A stretch of DNA of 64,000 nt from Phoenix dactylifera (GCF_009389715.1 NW_024068280.1:18501-82500); one strand, 5' to 3'. Positions 31,573 to 44,135 are shown, counted from the stretch's first letter. Program-made: numbers and translations. The notes: a model not told the origin generated them from the letters alone.

Positions 31573-33203
31573 AAAAGAAAGATACCGATGATTAGCTTCT
31601 TTTTTTCATTTTTCTGCAGAAAGGGTTAGGATTATATAGTACAAAATATTAAGGCAGATACAGATAACAAGATACAGAAAAGAAAAGAAGAAAAAGCGGG
31701 AATTTGAAGAGTTCTCTCCTTAGCCTTTTATTTTAAATGCTTTGGTGCCATATTTCGGTCAGGGAAACTTGAAGCAAGAGAGATCTACCATAAAGTCTAC
31801 AACAAGGAAGCAGACAAACCTTCCGTTCTAATTAACTTGTAATCTCAGGCTTGCGCAGCTAAAGAGATTCTTAAAAACCAATATAAATTTTTAAAAGAAG
31901 TTTAAATTAAGAAAGCAGACCAATGTACGGGTTTCTGCTCATCTTTGCAACCGCAATTTTTAACGGTAGAGTAAAAACACAATTTTCATCGATTTTAAAG
32001 TTTCAGATTGATGCATTATTTTTCTCTGCCTCCACAGCAAAATTTAGCAACTAGCACTTTCTGTTTGGCACAATGGAAATGCAATATCAAAAGCATTCAT
32101 GGTAACTGAAGGATAATTTCATGAAAACAAGGGCCCTGATTTCCGAAAGAAAACTTTCATTCAAATTTTGGACACCCCAATACAATCCATTCTCACATAT
32201 ATCCAAATGGTAGCAATCAAATAGATCACAACAATTCACCAGACATTAGATTTCCCCTCCTAGCCTTAAAAATCCCATGGAAGTTTACAAGTGTTAAGTG
32301 ATGGACCTCCATAATTGCTACTGTTGCAAACTAAAACGCACCCCTAAAATGTCACTACAAATGAACAAAAGAAATACACCACCATTCAATCTCTGCTGCG
32401 CACCGATCAGCACAAACTTGATATTAGGGCACAAATACACCATCAAAGTGTTTGAACAGATCTGTTTGGAGCTAGTTCGTTAAGCTAATTAGCTAATTCT
32501 AAAAGACAACGATCTTTATGGCATCTCCAACTTGACAACATGGTCCAATTTTCTTCTAACCGGAGATTTGGGTGCCAACTGAAGCATCAAATTACATAAC
32601 TGCAACACGTATCAACTATTACCTCTGCATTCTCAAAGACAGCTGATCTTCCCAAATGGCATACGTCCTAAAGATTGATATTTACCGCAAGAACTGGATT
32701 GTGAATAGAGGATGCAAGTCAATGCATCTGTCATGGCCCGCTCAATTGCCACAGAGTTTGATCAGAAGTTAGTCAAGTGAAAAGCAGTAAAGGAAGACGT
32801 TTGTCTGACAGAATTTGTCTACCTGGAGGGGGAAAAATTGCTGCCAATGCACACTCTCTATGTAAACTTTGCAAAAGCTATATACTTTAATTTCACAATG
32901 ATGGAATCACTACCCCTCTTCCAAGGCCATTTCAAACTTCCTGTGGTATGGTGATAACATTTCTTACATGAAGACTGAGCGTGGGAAGCAGTGAACAGAC
33001 TAACAAGATCCATATCACATATGCTGATCTGCCATCATCAAGTTCTTATGCATTCAATATTCTAGGTCGCTTTTCCAGCGCATCACTTCCATGCACTATG
33101 CATCAATTACATGCAAAAATGGAGAAAAAGAAAATTTTTAGTTGCAACCACATTTTCAATGGAAGATAGTCTAGAGTCTCAGACTTCAGCAAATGGGATT
33201 AAT
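31573..33203. other. Unassigned AT-rich sequence
   Basis: Begins at the right breakpoint of copy B. It is AT-rich without long ORFs (maximum about 62 codons) or recognisable exons, LTRs or RNA genes. A polypyrimidine tract ending in CTGCAG near 31617 could be a stray splice acceptor. Probably intergenic or intronic. Confidence 0.4.
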
Positions 33204-33474
33204 TTGTCCTAAAAGCTTAAGCTGATAGGATAAGGTAGATTTATTTATATATTTTTATATTTTCTTACACTCTCCCTCATATATGGGCCGAACTGTCCTT
33301 CTAATGAGTGAGCCCAATATGTGAAATTTTTAATAATGAGGTTAAAGAGTGCGGAGACAGAATTCGAACTTAGGACCTCTGCTCTAAATACTATATTGAA
33401 ATCACCACTTGCCCTAAAAGCTTAAATTGATAGGATGAGGTAGATTTATTTATATATTTTTATATTTTCTTACA
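33204..33474 (-). mobile_element. Decayed TRIM (terminal-repeat retrotransposon in miniature)
   Basis: On the minus strand an 81 bp LTR (33474-33394) starts TGTAAGAAAATATAAAAATA and ends GATTTCAATA. It is followed at once by a degraded initiator-Met tRNA primer site (33393-33381: TAGTATTTAGAGC) and about 110 bases of non-coding internal sequence. Next comes a purine tract GAGGGAGAG (near 33271-33279) directly before a second TGTAAGAAAATATAAAAATA (33269 leftward, about 62 matching bases). LTR, primer site, tiny internal region, polypurine tract and LTR in about 270 bases is the definition of a TRIM. The far LTR is truncated near 33204 and no target duplication is visible. It encodes nothing and would have needed an autonomous element's enzymes. 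Confidence 0.75.
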
Positions 33475-33937
33475 ATGGCTAAGAAAATTTATAAGAGGCT
33501 CATCATCAGGATCTCTTGTGCCATCTAAGCTGGAAGCATCTTCCTTTTTCTTCTTTCATTCACTCGTCTAGATCCTCTTTGAAGCCCATTTCAGTTTTTT
33601 CCCCAACTTTGAGAATTCGAAACTCTTTCCCTTTATCTGAGACAAACAGAAAAGGTAAGGACAAAACTATTTGGTAGACTACAAGGAAATAAGAAAGCTA
33701 GGGTAGAATGCAAAACGACTGAACAGATTCAAATATTAACTAGATTTTGAACAGATGTGCGGATGACTCTCATGCAGGGTCCAAGGAGAGAAGATGTGCC
33801 TATGGATGGTGTTTTCAGCAGTCTGCCCATCAAGCTTCACAAGATGAGCTCAGCAAGGAGGGAATACAAGTTTGATACATTAGTCTTAAGAGAAGCTGGA
33901 AGAAGCCAAATTGGAGTACTGTTCTATTCGTTGGTTC
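33475..33937. other. Unassigned flank of the Copia insertion
   Basis: A pyrimidine-rich stretch (33535-33625) and a 66-codon frame (33757-33957) are present, with no domain. I see no promoter or RNA gene. It ends at the Copia LTR start (33938). Confidence 0.35.
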
Positions 33938-35095
33938 TATTAGATGTATACCCCTAGAAATCAATTTTGTAAGACAATTTTAATAATTATTGAATTATTT
34001 ATGTCTCCTTTTCATATATATGTTTATTTGTTTATTGGGTATTTTATTGTGACATGAGATGTTCACATGGTATATATGTTGAGTAACATTGTAGAACGAC
34101 CCCACAGATGATTAATGAATCATAGGCGCGGAGTGGTGGCCATTCGGTTCCTTGTTAACTCATTTTGTTCTAGGCCGAGTTACATATTTTAGGCCTACAC
34201 TCGTTGTGCCGCTATATACATAGGATGATAGGCTCCATCATTGAGGTAGAGACTTTAAACAAATGAGTGGGTGTAATGTAAGAGTACATGCACTGAACGA
34301 GATCTAATATGATTACCTTCTGGAAGTGATCACTGATGTTAAGAAGAGTATTCAACATAATTAGTTTATATATCCTTTGTCCTGAGAGGTCTATGCGATA
34401 TATTTGGTGTGTTCTTGTGCTTTGACTAAGTCAATTGTTGATAGTCTTCTCAAAATCAAATATACAAGTAAAGTTGGATCTTAAGTACACTAGATAAATT
34501 TGCATAGATATTCAATAAAAAATCCACCAGCCTCAGTTTGAGATAGTATATTTAGTATCTCTTTATGAAGTTGGACCAAAAGAAAAACTGGCCAGTCAGA
34601 TTTATAAAAATTGTTTTCATCATATTTTATTATTATAATACATAAAATATTTATTTGTGAAATTATTTTAAAAATAATTTTTGGGGTCCAACTGAATTAC
34701 AGAATAAGAATTAAAAATTATATAAGCTAGGGACTATTAACTTATGTGGAATATAGTGCGGTGGAAGGATAAATAAACAAAATTATATGCAAAAAAAAAT
34801 TTCACTAAATTAATCTCCTGTTCTTCGGGGTCAATTGCAAAGTGTTGATGGACAATTTTGCAATTTGTAGAAACCTAAAAATTCGAAATTAAAAGAATAT
34901 AAGGAGTTTTGTTAAAAATTATTTTTCAGTAATCCTACGACCGAGAATAGAGATCCCTAAGGATCGCATACAAATCATTGCCTAGGATTTTATATGGTGG
35001 CTATAAATAGTCAGGGTTGGCCATTAGAACCATACGATAAGAAGTTACCCCAAAGTTATGAGAGCCACAACAAAAATCGTTACAGATTTTTTTCA
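33938..35095 (+). repeat. 5' LTR of the Copia element
   Basis: About 1158 bp. It starts TATTAGATGTATACCCC, the first dinucleotide changed from TG as seen in its 3' partner (TGTTAGATATATGCCC at 40113). A good TATA box, TATAAATA, is at 35002-35009. The LTR ends TTTTTTCA three bases before the primer site. Confidence 0.85.
35002..35009 (+). promoter_or_regulatory. TATA box of the Copia LTR promoter
   Basis: GGCTATAAATAGTC lies about 95 bases before the primer site, appropriate for a polymerase II start inside the LTR. Confidence 0.6.
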
Positions 35096-36599
35096 ACTGG
35101 TATCAGAGCCTAAGTTTTTCTAAGAACACGGATCTTCCCTTGTTGATCAAATAATTGATTTTATTTTAGATTCATTATATTAGTATGATTGTATATTAAT
35201 TTTTGGATTAAAAAAAAAGGAAAAGGAAAAGGATTTCTCTGTTCATCTTCTCCCGCAACAGCCTTTCTTCCCCGCTTCAAATCCTGTAGACCCATTCATC
35301 GAGGATGATGAAATGAGGAAGAAGAAGAAGAGGAGGAGGCAGGGCCTCCCTGGACCCACGTTCGGCCTCCCCGGGACGCGGATGCCGGGAACCCGCGGAT
35401 GGGACGCCGCGGACCCTCGTCCGGCCTCCCCAGGATGCGGATGCTGGGGACCCGCAGCCGGCATGCCGCAGACCCGTGTCCGGGGCGCCGCGGACCCGCG
35501 GCCCGTAGCTGGCCTTCCGGTCCCGCGGCCCGGAGCCTTGGTTCTGCGGTCCGGGAGCCCGGTCCCGCGGCTGGCGGGGCTGCTCCCGCCCACCCCACGG
35601 CCGCCGCGCGCCTCGTGGCGCGGCGGGGGCCCGGGGAATGCCGCCGGCCATGCGTGGTGGCCAAACACACACAAAAAAAAATGGCAGCAGAGGAAAGGAA
35701 GAAACAGGGGTGGCGGCGGTGAAGGGAAGAAGAACATAGAGAAAAGGAAAATAGAATATAGAATTGTTTAGGTTTTCTTTTGATTGGGCTTGGATTGGAC
35801 CTTTTATTTGGTCAGCCCATGTTAATTTTATTTGCATTTTATCTTGATGGACCTGAGTGAGCCTAAGAGTTAGTAACCTTTTAATTATTATTTAAATGTT
35901 AAATAATTTGAATTAAGCCCAATTAGTATGATTAATATACCCAAGCTTATGCATAACAATTTGACTAGATATCTGGGTTTGACCCAATCTGATCATTTAT
36001 TATTATAATAATATTTTCAAAAAATATTAATTAATTAATTGATTATTATTTAATTCAAAAAAATATATAAGTGCTAAATAGGGTTATTTCATAACACCTA
36101 TGGCCCTTCATTGTTGGTAGATTGGAACACTTTTAATTAATTTTGGTTGAAACTAAAATAGTTAAAGCCATTATTAATTTTTGGAGTTCTGGTTTACTTT
36201 TTGAAAAAATAAATGTGTGTGTATTAGTAGTGGGGGTGTTATTAAAATAGTAGGACAATCTCACTAAAGATACATTCTATTTAAACAATGGTTAGTACTT
36301 AACCAAATAAACACATATGCTAAAATAGCAAAGGATTGTGTTTGATTTGGTGGCCAAAAGAAAATCAAGAGTCATAGAAATTTGCATATAAGATATATGA
36401 CATGTGATATGATCATGATGAATAGTATCTATTCGCTTTTACAAGTTGTACCATAATTACTAAAATGGAATTATTGTTGTACATAGGGTAAAAGTTCTTG
36501 ATATCCTTTTAGATAGCGAATATAATTATTATATTTTGGTATATCTTTAAATATGATTATTATGTTTGCTAGATTACTTTGTTTGAGTGGGAAGTACTA
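35096..36599 (+). other. Copia leader with a GC-rich inset
   Basis: After the primer site (35098-35109) an AT-rich leader is broken by a strongly GC-rich block at about 35320-35650. That block contains imperfect repeats of GGCCTCCCCGGGACGCGGAT and GACCCGCGG phrases. Several overlapping frames of 100-190 codons run through it on both strands because it lacks A/T-rich stops, and none resembles a protein family. 35770-36590 is AT-rich and empty. Confidence 0.6.
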
Positions 36600-39500
36600 T
36601 TGGTTTTCAAAAACCCAAGACTAATGGAAAACATATACGTGAATGTTTTTGCATTTTAATCATGAACTTTAACCCTTTACCCAAAATTTTAGATAATAAC
36701 CGTTTGACTAAGCCAAATTTTATTGATTGGAAGAGGAACCTAATGATTGTTCTCACTGCTGAAAAGATTGTCCATGTCCTAATAGAAGACCCACCATAGC
36801 TTGTTGTAGATTGTGCCACTGAAGTGTAAAGGGTTGCTTTTGATAAATGGTACGATGACAATGAGCTTGCTAGATGTTATATACCGGCCTCTATGACCAA
36901 TGTGTTGCAGAAGCAATGCGAGGGTATGCCTACAGTAAGAGATATGCTGATGCATCTCCAGAAAATGTTCAAAGAGCAAAGCAGGTCTGCACATCAGCAA
37001 ATAATGAAATTGCTGATGACCACCAAAATGGTGGAAGGTACTTCAATTCAGGATCATGTTTTGAAGATGATTTCTTACATCGACGAACTGGAGACTCTAG
37101 GTGCAAATATAGATGGTAAGACCAAGGTAGATGCAATTATTTCATCTTTGCCTGAAAATTATAATCAGTTCATACTTAATTACAATGTGAGCAAGATGAG
37201 TTCGACTATGTCTGAGCTACTCAACATGTTGCAAGCAGCAGAGGAACTGATTAAGAAAGAGAAAGGTTCTCTTATACTATTTGATAAATCAGTATCCTCC
37301 TCTGGAACCAAGCCATTTCATCCTAAGGGCAAAGGTTCAACAATAAGAGGAAGTGGTCTCAGAAGTCTCAGTCTGGTCCTCCAGCTAGGGAGACTAAGGA
37401 ACAGGATAAGGGCAATACAGAGAAGAAGCCAAAAAGAACTTGTTTCCACTATGGCAAGCCAGGACACTGGAAGAGAAACTGCTGCACTTATCTTGCTTCT
37501 CTGAAGAATAAGAAACCTTTTGAAGGTATGTTTATCATTGAAATTAATTTATTGAATGGTCTTTATATTCTAAATCATATAGTAGACTCAGTTAATTATG
37601 TTGAGGAAGATGCGGGTACTAGTGTGAAAAACCTTAAAAAAAAAGAGGGATGTGAATCCTACTTACATGTGGCATCTAAGGCTTGGTCATGCTAATCTTG
37701 ATAGGATTAATAGATTAGTCAAGGGTGGGCCTTTGAAACTTTCAAAAGTTGAGCCTTATCCAGAATGTGAACCATTTTTGCAAGACAAGATGACCAAGAG
37801 GCCCTTCACAAGAAAAGTAGCTAGAGCCACAGGACTATTAGAGTTAGTACACACTGATGTATGTGGTCTGTTTAACCACATAGCTAGAGATGGTTTCTCA
37901 TATTCATCACCTTCATTGATGATTATTCCAGATATGGTTACATATATCTGATGAAGCATAAGTCTGAATCCTTTAAAAAGTTCAAAGAATTTCAGAATGA
38001 AGTTGAGAATCAACTGGAAAGGAGTATCAAAGTACCCCACTCTGATAGGAGAGGTGAATACTTCTCAATTTAGTTTCAAACTCATCTTAGAGAAAAGGGC
38101 ATCATCTCACAATTTACTCCCCTTAGCACACCACAATTAAATGGTGTTGTAGAAAGAAGGAACAAGACCCTATTAGATATGGTTCATTCGATGATGAGCA
38201 TGTCGGAATTACTTGTGTCTTTTTGGGGTTATACCTTGGAGATAGCTGTTTATATTTTAAATAGGTACCCACTAAGGCAGTACCTAACACTCCATATGAA
38301 TTGTGGACAGGCAAAAAGCCAAGTCTAAATCATTTCAAGATATGGGGATGTCCAGCTCATATTAAAAAGTTTAACCTCGATAAGTTGGAATCAAGGATTG
38401 AGAAGTGTTCATTTCTAGGTTACCCCAAAATGTCCACCGGTTATTATTTTTATGTTCCTAGTGAGCATAAGGTAACAGAAATGTTACTTTTCTGGAGAAA
38501 AAGTACAACCTAAACCAAGGCAGAAGCGAGATTGTTCTTGATGAGCAATCAGCTGAGCCTGTAATAGAGGCAATTGAGAACAATAAGGAACAAGAAATAG
38601 TACCCACTGATGATCCTGAATCGTTCAGAGATCAAGAGCCTAGACGGAGTAAGAGAATAATTAAACCTCTAATGAGATACTCAATGTTAAATGAGGTTTT
38701 ACAATTGGAATAAGAGGACTTGGATGATGATCCATATACTTACTCAGAGGCAATGAGCGATAAAGATGTTGCACACTGGAAAGTGGCAATGGAATCAGAG
38801 ATGGACTCTATGTATTCCAATGAGGTCTGGACATTGGTAGACCAACCAGAAGGCATTAAGCCTATAGGTTACAAATGGGTCTACAAAAGAAAAAGAGGAT
38901 CTACTAGAAAGGTGGAGACCTTTAAGGCTAGATTAATGGCAAAGGGTTATACTCAGAAGCCTGAAATAGACTATAAGGAAACTTTCTCGCCAGTGGCCAT
39001 GTTGAAGTCAATAAGGATTCTGTTATCTATAGCTGCTCACTATGATTATGAGATATGGTAGATAGATGTTAAAACTGCATTTTTAAATGTGTACATCCAA
39101 GAGAAGATTTATATGGCACAACCTGAGGGCTTCATATATCCTGGAAGTAAATCTAAGGTGTGAAAGCTAATCAAGTCTAATTATGGACTAAAACAAGCAT
39201 CATGTCACTGGAACATCCAATTTATTAAGTCAATCAAAGAGTTTGGTTTCTTACAAAATATGGATGAGCCTTATGTTTACAAGAAGATTAGTGGGAGCAC
39301 TGTCATGTTCCTAGTCCTCTATGTAGACGATATTCTACTCTTAGGAAATGATGTCGGGGTGATGTCATCTGTGAAAGTATAGTTGTCGAACCATTTTTCA
39401 ATAAAAGACCTCGGGGAAGCATCTTACATTCTCGAGATCAAATTGTTTAGAGACCGAAAGAAGAGCCTTCTATGACTTTCATAACTTAACTACACTGACA

Positions 39501-40097
39501 GGATATTAGTAAAATTCAACATGCAAGATGCCAAAATAGGGTTCTTATCCTCTGGGGATGGCATTCATCTCTCAAAGAAAATGAGTCCTAAGACTCAAGA
39601 GGAGAGATATAAGATGAGAAGCTATCTCTATACCTCAGCAGTTGGGAGCCTCATGTATGGAATATTATGTACAAGACTAGATATCGATTATGCAGTTGGT
39701 GTAGTGAGTAGATAACAGTCTGATCCAGGCCCTGAGCGTTGGACAACGGTAAAGCATATCCCTCAAGTATCTAAAAAGAACTAAACACTATTTTCTAGTG
39801 TTTGGAGGTGAGGATCCGCTAATTGTCAGAGGTTATACTGATTCAATCAGACTTTGATAATAGAAAATCTACATTTGGATTTGTGTTTACACTGGGTAAA
39901 GGGGCGATGTGGTGATGTTAAAGATAGAGAGGAGATTTCATCTCATACACGACATCGTGAAATGTGGCGATGTACTGGTGTTAAAGATAACATCAAAAGA
40001 GAACATTGCAGATCCGTTCATAAAGACATTGACACTAAAGATGTTTGAGAACCATCTTAAGTCAATGGAAATTAGATATGTGTATGAGTGGTTTTGA
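36600..40097 (+). pseudogene. Copia gag-pol polyprotein, degenerate
   Basis: Gag (UBN2-type): ILDNNRLTKPNFIDWKRNL near 36690, then ISYIDELETLGANIDGKTK; zinc knuckle CFHYGKPGHWKRNC near 37440 (second Cys replaced). GAG-pre-integrase: MWHLRLGHANLDRINRLVK near 37665. Integrase: LELVHTDVCGLF near 37840 and a GVVERRNKT-like segment near 38147. Reverse transcriptase: WVYKRKRGSTRKVETFKARL near 38877, LYVDDILLLGNDV near 39320. RNase H relic 39640-40097. Stops occur at about 36797, 37950, 38071, 38511, 38713, 39060, 39163, 39380 and others, with several frame changes, so it cannot be translated whole. It is the damaged core of the 33938-40464 element. Confidence 0.88.
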
Positions 40098-40112
40098 GTA
40101 CAAGTGGGAGAA

Positions 40113-40464
40113 TGTTAGATATATGCCCATAGAAATCAATTTTGTAAGACAATTTAATAATTATTGAATTATTTATGTCTCCTTTTCACATATATGTTTA
40201 TTTGTTTATTGAATATTTTATTGTGACATAAGATATTCACATGGTATATATGTTGAGTAACATGGTAGAAGGACCACAGTGATGATTAATGAATCATAAG
40301 CGCAAAGTGGTGGTCTTTCGGTTCCTTGTTAACTTATATTGTTCTAGGCCGAGTTACATATTTTAGGCCTACACTCGTTGTGCCGCTATATACATAAGAT
40401 GATAGACTCCATCATTGAGGTAGAGACCTTAAGCAAACAAGTGGGTGCACTATAAGAGTACATG
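40113..40464 (+). repeat. Truncated 3' LTR of the Copia element
   Basis: TGTTAGATATATGCCCATAG to GAGTACATG, collinear with 33938-34290 of the 5' LTR at high identity by eye. It is cut by the minus-strand gypsy LTR. The missing two thirds should be found beyond that gypsy element if the insertion was clean. Confidence 0.85.
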
Positions 40465-40984
40465 TGATAGTCAATTTTAAAGACCACGCAATAGCACGTA
40501 TCTTGTAGGATAGTGATTACGGGTATCGATCCACAAGGATTGGGGTACGATTGTTTTCGTAAAAATATGTGAAAAGGAGAGTTTGTGAAGAATATTAAAC
40601 TAAGTAATTTAATAAGAAATGCAATTAATAATGATATAAGTAGAAAAACTTAGGATAAGGAATTCACCACTAACATAGCAACAAGGGTTATTAGTAATTT
40701 ATTTCGTTCTTGGATTATTATGCAAATTGGCTACAAGCCTAATAAATATTTGAATAAAATTTTACAAAAGTAATTTAGGCATAATCCATCTTTAGTTGGC
40801 ATGCAATGTCTATCCTAATCTAAGGTGGCAGCACACTGCATCTTCCTTAAGCATGAACTATTTTATTTTTACTTAGTGATCATGAAGAACAAGTGTATAA
40901 ACATCATACTTAAAATCACATAATTTAAATACGGCCTCTTCAGGATGCTCTCTTCATCAAAGATAACATTCCTACTGATGGTGG

Positions 40985-43055
40985 ACATTTTTGAATGAGG
41001 ATCCTAGAACAAATAACCCTTGACCCCTTGTGGATATCCGATGAAGACCATCTTTTGCGATTTCGAATCAAGTTTGCTTCTTTCGGTTGCCTCCACTAAT
41101 GCATAGGTTGGACAACCGAATACCTTTAGGTGGCCAAGCTCCACCTTCTTTTCACTCCAGATCTCCTCTGGAATGCCTCCATCAAGCTTTCTACTGGGGG
41201 ATCTGTTAATAAGGAAACAAGAGAAAGCTATTGCATCACCCCAAAAAGTTTTGGAAAGTGATATTTGCAGCCTCAAACTCCTAGCCTTCTCTGTCAATGT
41301 ACGGTTCATCCTCTCAGCCACACCATTCTGTTGGGGAGTCATCCTTACTGTGAGATTGCGTTTGATGCCATGCTCCTCACAGTACCTTCTAAACTCAGAG
41401 CTTGTGTACTCCCCTTCATTGTCAGACCTTAGGCACCTCACTGCCTGCCCTGTTTCCTTTTCAACTTCAACCCTCCAGGATTTAAACCGAGCAAACACCT
41501 CTGATTTTTCCTAATCAGATAGACCCATACCTTTCTGGAGAAGTCATCAATAAAGGTCAAAAAATACCTTGCTTCACCTCTAGCTGAAATAGGCGTCGGT
41601 CTCCAAACATCCGAGTGAACTAGCTGCAGAACGCCTTCACTCCGCTTGAAACTGTTGGCAAACTTTACCCTATGCTGTTTGCCATTAATGCAAGGCTCAC
41701 ATATGTCATTCCCTTCCTTTTCAACTACTGAAATCAGACCTCTCTGCTCGAGTTCTGTGAGCCCCCTGTCGCTCATGTGACCCATCCAATAGTGCCACAG
41801 TTTGTAGACCAACTGTTTCTCTTGTGCTGCCGCCAACACCTCTGCACCATCTGTCACCACTGAGCCTTCCATATCATAGAGATTATTGGCCATCCTTCTG
41901 CCCTTCATCACCACCAAGGCTCCTTTGGTGATCCTCAAATAACCGCTGCCCGTTTGGCTACCAAAAGCACACCCGTGCTTCTCCAAGTAACCCAATGAAA
42001 CAGATTCTTCTTCAACTCCGGGACATGTTTGACATTGGTAAATGTTCTAATGACTCCATCATACATCCTCACCTTAATGGTGCTTACCCCAGCAACCTTG
42101 CAAGGATGATCATCACCTAAACTCACACTCCCTTCATCGGTTTTTCTTATAGGTATCGAACCACTCCCGATATGAAGTGTAGTGATGCAAACATGCTGAA
42201 TCCAATGTCCACCAACTATTTTCCTCCATGTGACCATCTGAAACAAGCAAGATATTATCTCCACCGTCTTCAGATGTAAGAGCACCGCCATGACTGGCCG
42301 AACCACCCTTGAAAGAGTTCTTTTCCTTCTCAGATTTTAGCAAATGACAATTTCTCCTTATGTGTCCAATCTGATGATACTTGTAGCACTTCCAAGCCTT
42401 CTGCTTGCCTCGAGACTTAGATCTGCCCTTGGATTTCTCTCTAACCCTTTTTCGAGGCCTCCCTTGCCTCTCATCAATAGCAAGAACCTCTGAGTTAGAA
42501 CTCTCCTTTCAAATCTTCTCTCTTTGCTCATTAGATCGAAGAACACCAATCACTTCTTCATAATTCAGGGTGTCTTTTCCATACACCAGGGTAGTGATCA
42601 ACCCATCATATGATCCTGGGAGAGAATACAGCAGTAGAAGGGTCCTATCTTCTTCCTCAATCTTCACATCAAGGCTCATAACCTCCGAGCAAACTTGATT
42701 GAACTTCTGAATATGAGAAATCAGGTCTCCTCTTTCTGGTATCAGCAGACTATATAATTATTTCTTCAACCACAGTTTATTAGTCATACTCTTGCCCATA
42801 TAGGTGTTCTCTAATCTCTTCCATAGCCCTCTGGCCGTTGTCTCTGAGCAAATTCAAGCACATACGAATCGTGCTAATAGCAATCTCCTCCAACTCCTCC
42901 CAATCTTCCAAACTAATCCTTTCCGGTCTTTTTCTAACCAAGACCTTATAGATTCGCTGTTGCACTAACAAATCCTTCACCCTTTGCTGCCATAGGGTGA
43001 AGTTTTCCTTGCCATCGAATTTTTCAAAATTTGCTTTAAGATTTTCCGAAGCCAT
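40985..43055 (-). pseudogene. Copia gag-protease-integrase, minus strand, truncated
   Basis: Gag starts at ATG 43055: MASENLKANFEKFDGKENFT, LWQQRVKDLLVQQRIYKVL. A zinc-knuckle region lies at 42340-42420 (CYKYHQIGHIRRNC-like on the minus strand). Protease region about 42130-42300: WWTLDSACLHHYTSYREWF, the usual Copia protease segment with Ala where Gly is expected after DS. GAG-pre-integrase: LWHYWMGHMSDRGL. Integrase: LVHSDVWRPTPISARGEARY, then CLRSDNEGEYTSSEFRRYC and MTPQQNGVAERMNRTL. Frames change between segments and stops occur (for example near 42510 and 42770), so it is not translatable as one protein. Confidence 0.88.
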
Positions 43056-43161
43056 AACACCAAACAGAGATTTAATGAACGCAAAAAATTCTGTTTTGAA
43101 GGCTTACCACAGATTTTGATTTTCCTCCACCGAATCAGCAACCAATGGCTCTGATACCAAT

Positions 43162-43813
43162 TGTAGGAGACTGAACGAATCTGATCCCAATCATGAGAAG
43201 ATAAACTGCCACAAAGCACAACACCTGGAGACTTTCCTTGGCAGCTAGAGGCGTGGATTATTGGTTCTTTGATGGTGGAGGAGAACAAGAGCCAAGCGAA
43301 AATAGGCTTTTCTTTCTTATGGCCTAGGGTTCTTGGAGATGGCGGCTTAAGTGCATGAGAGGAAGAAAAGAGAAGAGAATAGGATTTTCAGGGAGAAAGG
43401 AGTATCATCTGATTGCATTCCATCATACACAAAATATGTGAGTGTATATATACATAGTTAATCATGATCCAAATCCAAAAACTCTCCTAGGTTAAACCAC
43501 ATGAGAAAGCACTCAACCCAAGCCCATGTACACCCATGACTTGCATGCTCTCTCTCCCTTTGAGCCTAAACCTAGCCCAATAATAGTTAGCCCCCTCAAG
43601 ACCCAAATACTTGAGTCTCAAGCGGGTAGAAGACTAAATTCCGTCTCTACCTAAATCTGCAACAGGCCTGGGTCGACCCTTTAACAGCATAAGTCGGCCC
43701 TTGCTCTTCAGGGGTCGACTCATTAACAGCATGAGTCGACCCTTGCTCTTCAGGGGTCGACTCATTAACATTATGAGTCGACCCTTACATTATTTTTACT
43801 GCAGTTTCTTACA
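43162..43813 (-). repeat. LTR of the minus-strand Copia, with hairpin repeats
   Basis: 652 bp. In plus orientation it starts TGTAGGAGACTG and ends CAGTTTCTTACA, imperfect inverted ends (10 of 12). It adjoins the primer site. A TATA-like TATATATA lies near 43445-43453. Between 43668 and 43790 it carries about three 42 bp units holding the 12 bp inverted repeat GGGTCGACTCAT / ATGAGTCGACCC. Confidence 0.7.
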
Positions 43814-44127
43814 TTCCTTGCTTTGGATGCACCACACTTGTGCCCACACATTAAGATCAAAGAAGTTCATACAATTCCAAGAATAGAAATAAAAAATACA
43901 ATAACCGTTATCGCCTTTGTTCGGGCTTCATCCTGCCCTAGTGAAGAGATCAGCCTTCCATGCAATGGGAAATGGCAGCAACGATGCAGAGGGCCTCCAT
44001 CATGACTGGGTTCCTTTCTTCCTCGTCTCCTCCCTTTCTATGACTTATGTGAGACCTCTCAGAAGAATGAATCGGATGAGCCAAGATCAGTCAGAAAGAA
44101 TGAATCTCGAGGAGGAGAACTCTCCTC

Positions 44128-44135
44128 CTTTTATA
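44128..44135 (-). promoter_or_regulatory. TATA box of the minus-strand gypsy LTR
   Basis: GGCTATAAAAGGAGG on the minus strand, about 1.55 kb into the LTR. Canonical plant TATA with a following purine-rich leader. Confidence 0.55.

Larger units (their letters stand above)
33938..40464 (+). mobile_element. Decayed Ty1/Copia element with truncated 3' LTR
   Basis: 5' LTR (33938-35095), initiator-Met tRNA primer site TGGTATCAGAGC at 35098, gag, protease, integrase, reverse transcriptase, RNase H, polypurine tract CAAGTGGGAGAA (40101-40112), and the first 352 bases of the 3' LTR (40113-40464). Copia order (integrase before reverse transcriptase) is clear. The 3' LTR stops where a minus-strand gypsy LTR begins with TGATAGTC (40465). 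Many stops and frameshifts show age. The polyprotein lineage was not resolved. Confidence 0.9.
40937..43813 (-). mobile_element. 5' half of a Ty1/Copia element inserted in the gypsy LTR, minus strand
   Basis: Reading right to left: LTR (43813-43162), initiator-Met primer site TGGTATCAGAGCCATTGG (43159-43142), gag, protease and integrase. It then stops near 40937, just after the integrase C terminus (ISRNVIFDEES). Reverse transcriptase, RNase H and the 3' LTR are absent, and gypsy LTR sequence resumes. This is either a deletion after insertion or a truncated integration. Confidence 0.85.

Noticed and set aside
33381-33393. Initiator-Met tRNA gene
   Set aside because: Only the primer-site part is present, next to a TRIM LTR; no tRNA body.
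35243-35837. Protein gene of up to 186 codons in the GC-rich leader
   Set aside because: Frames are open on both strands because of GC richness; no start context, splice sites or domain.
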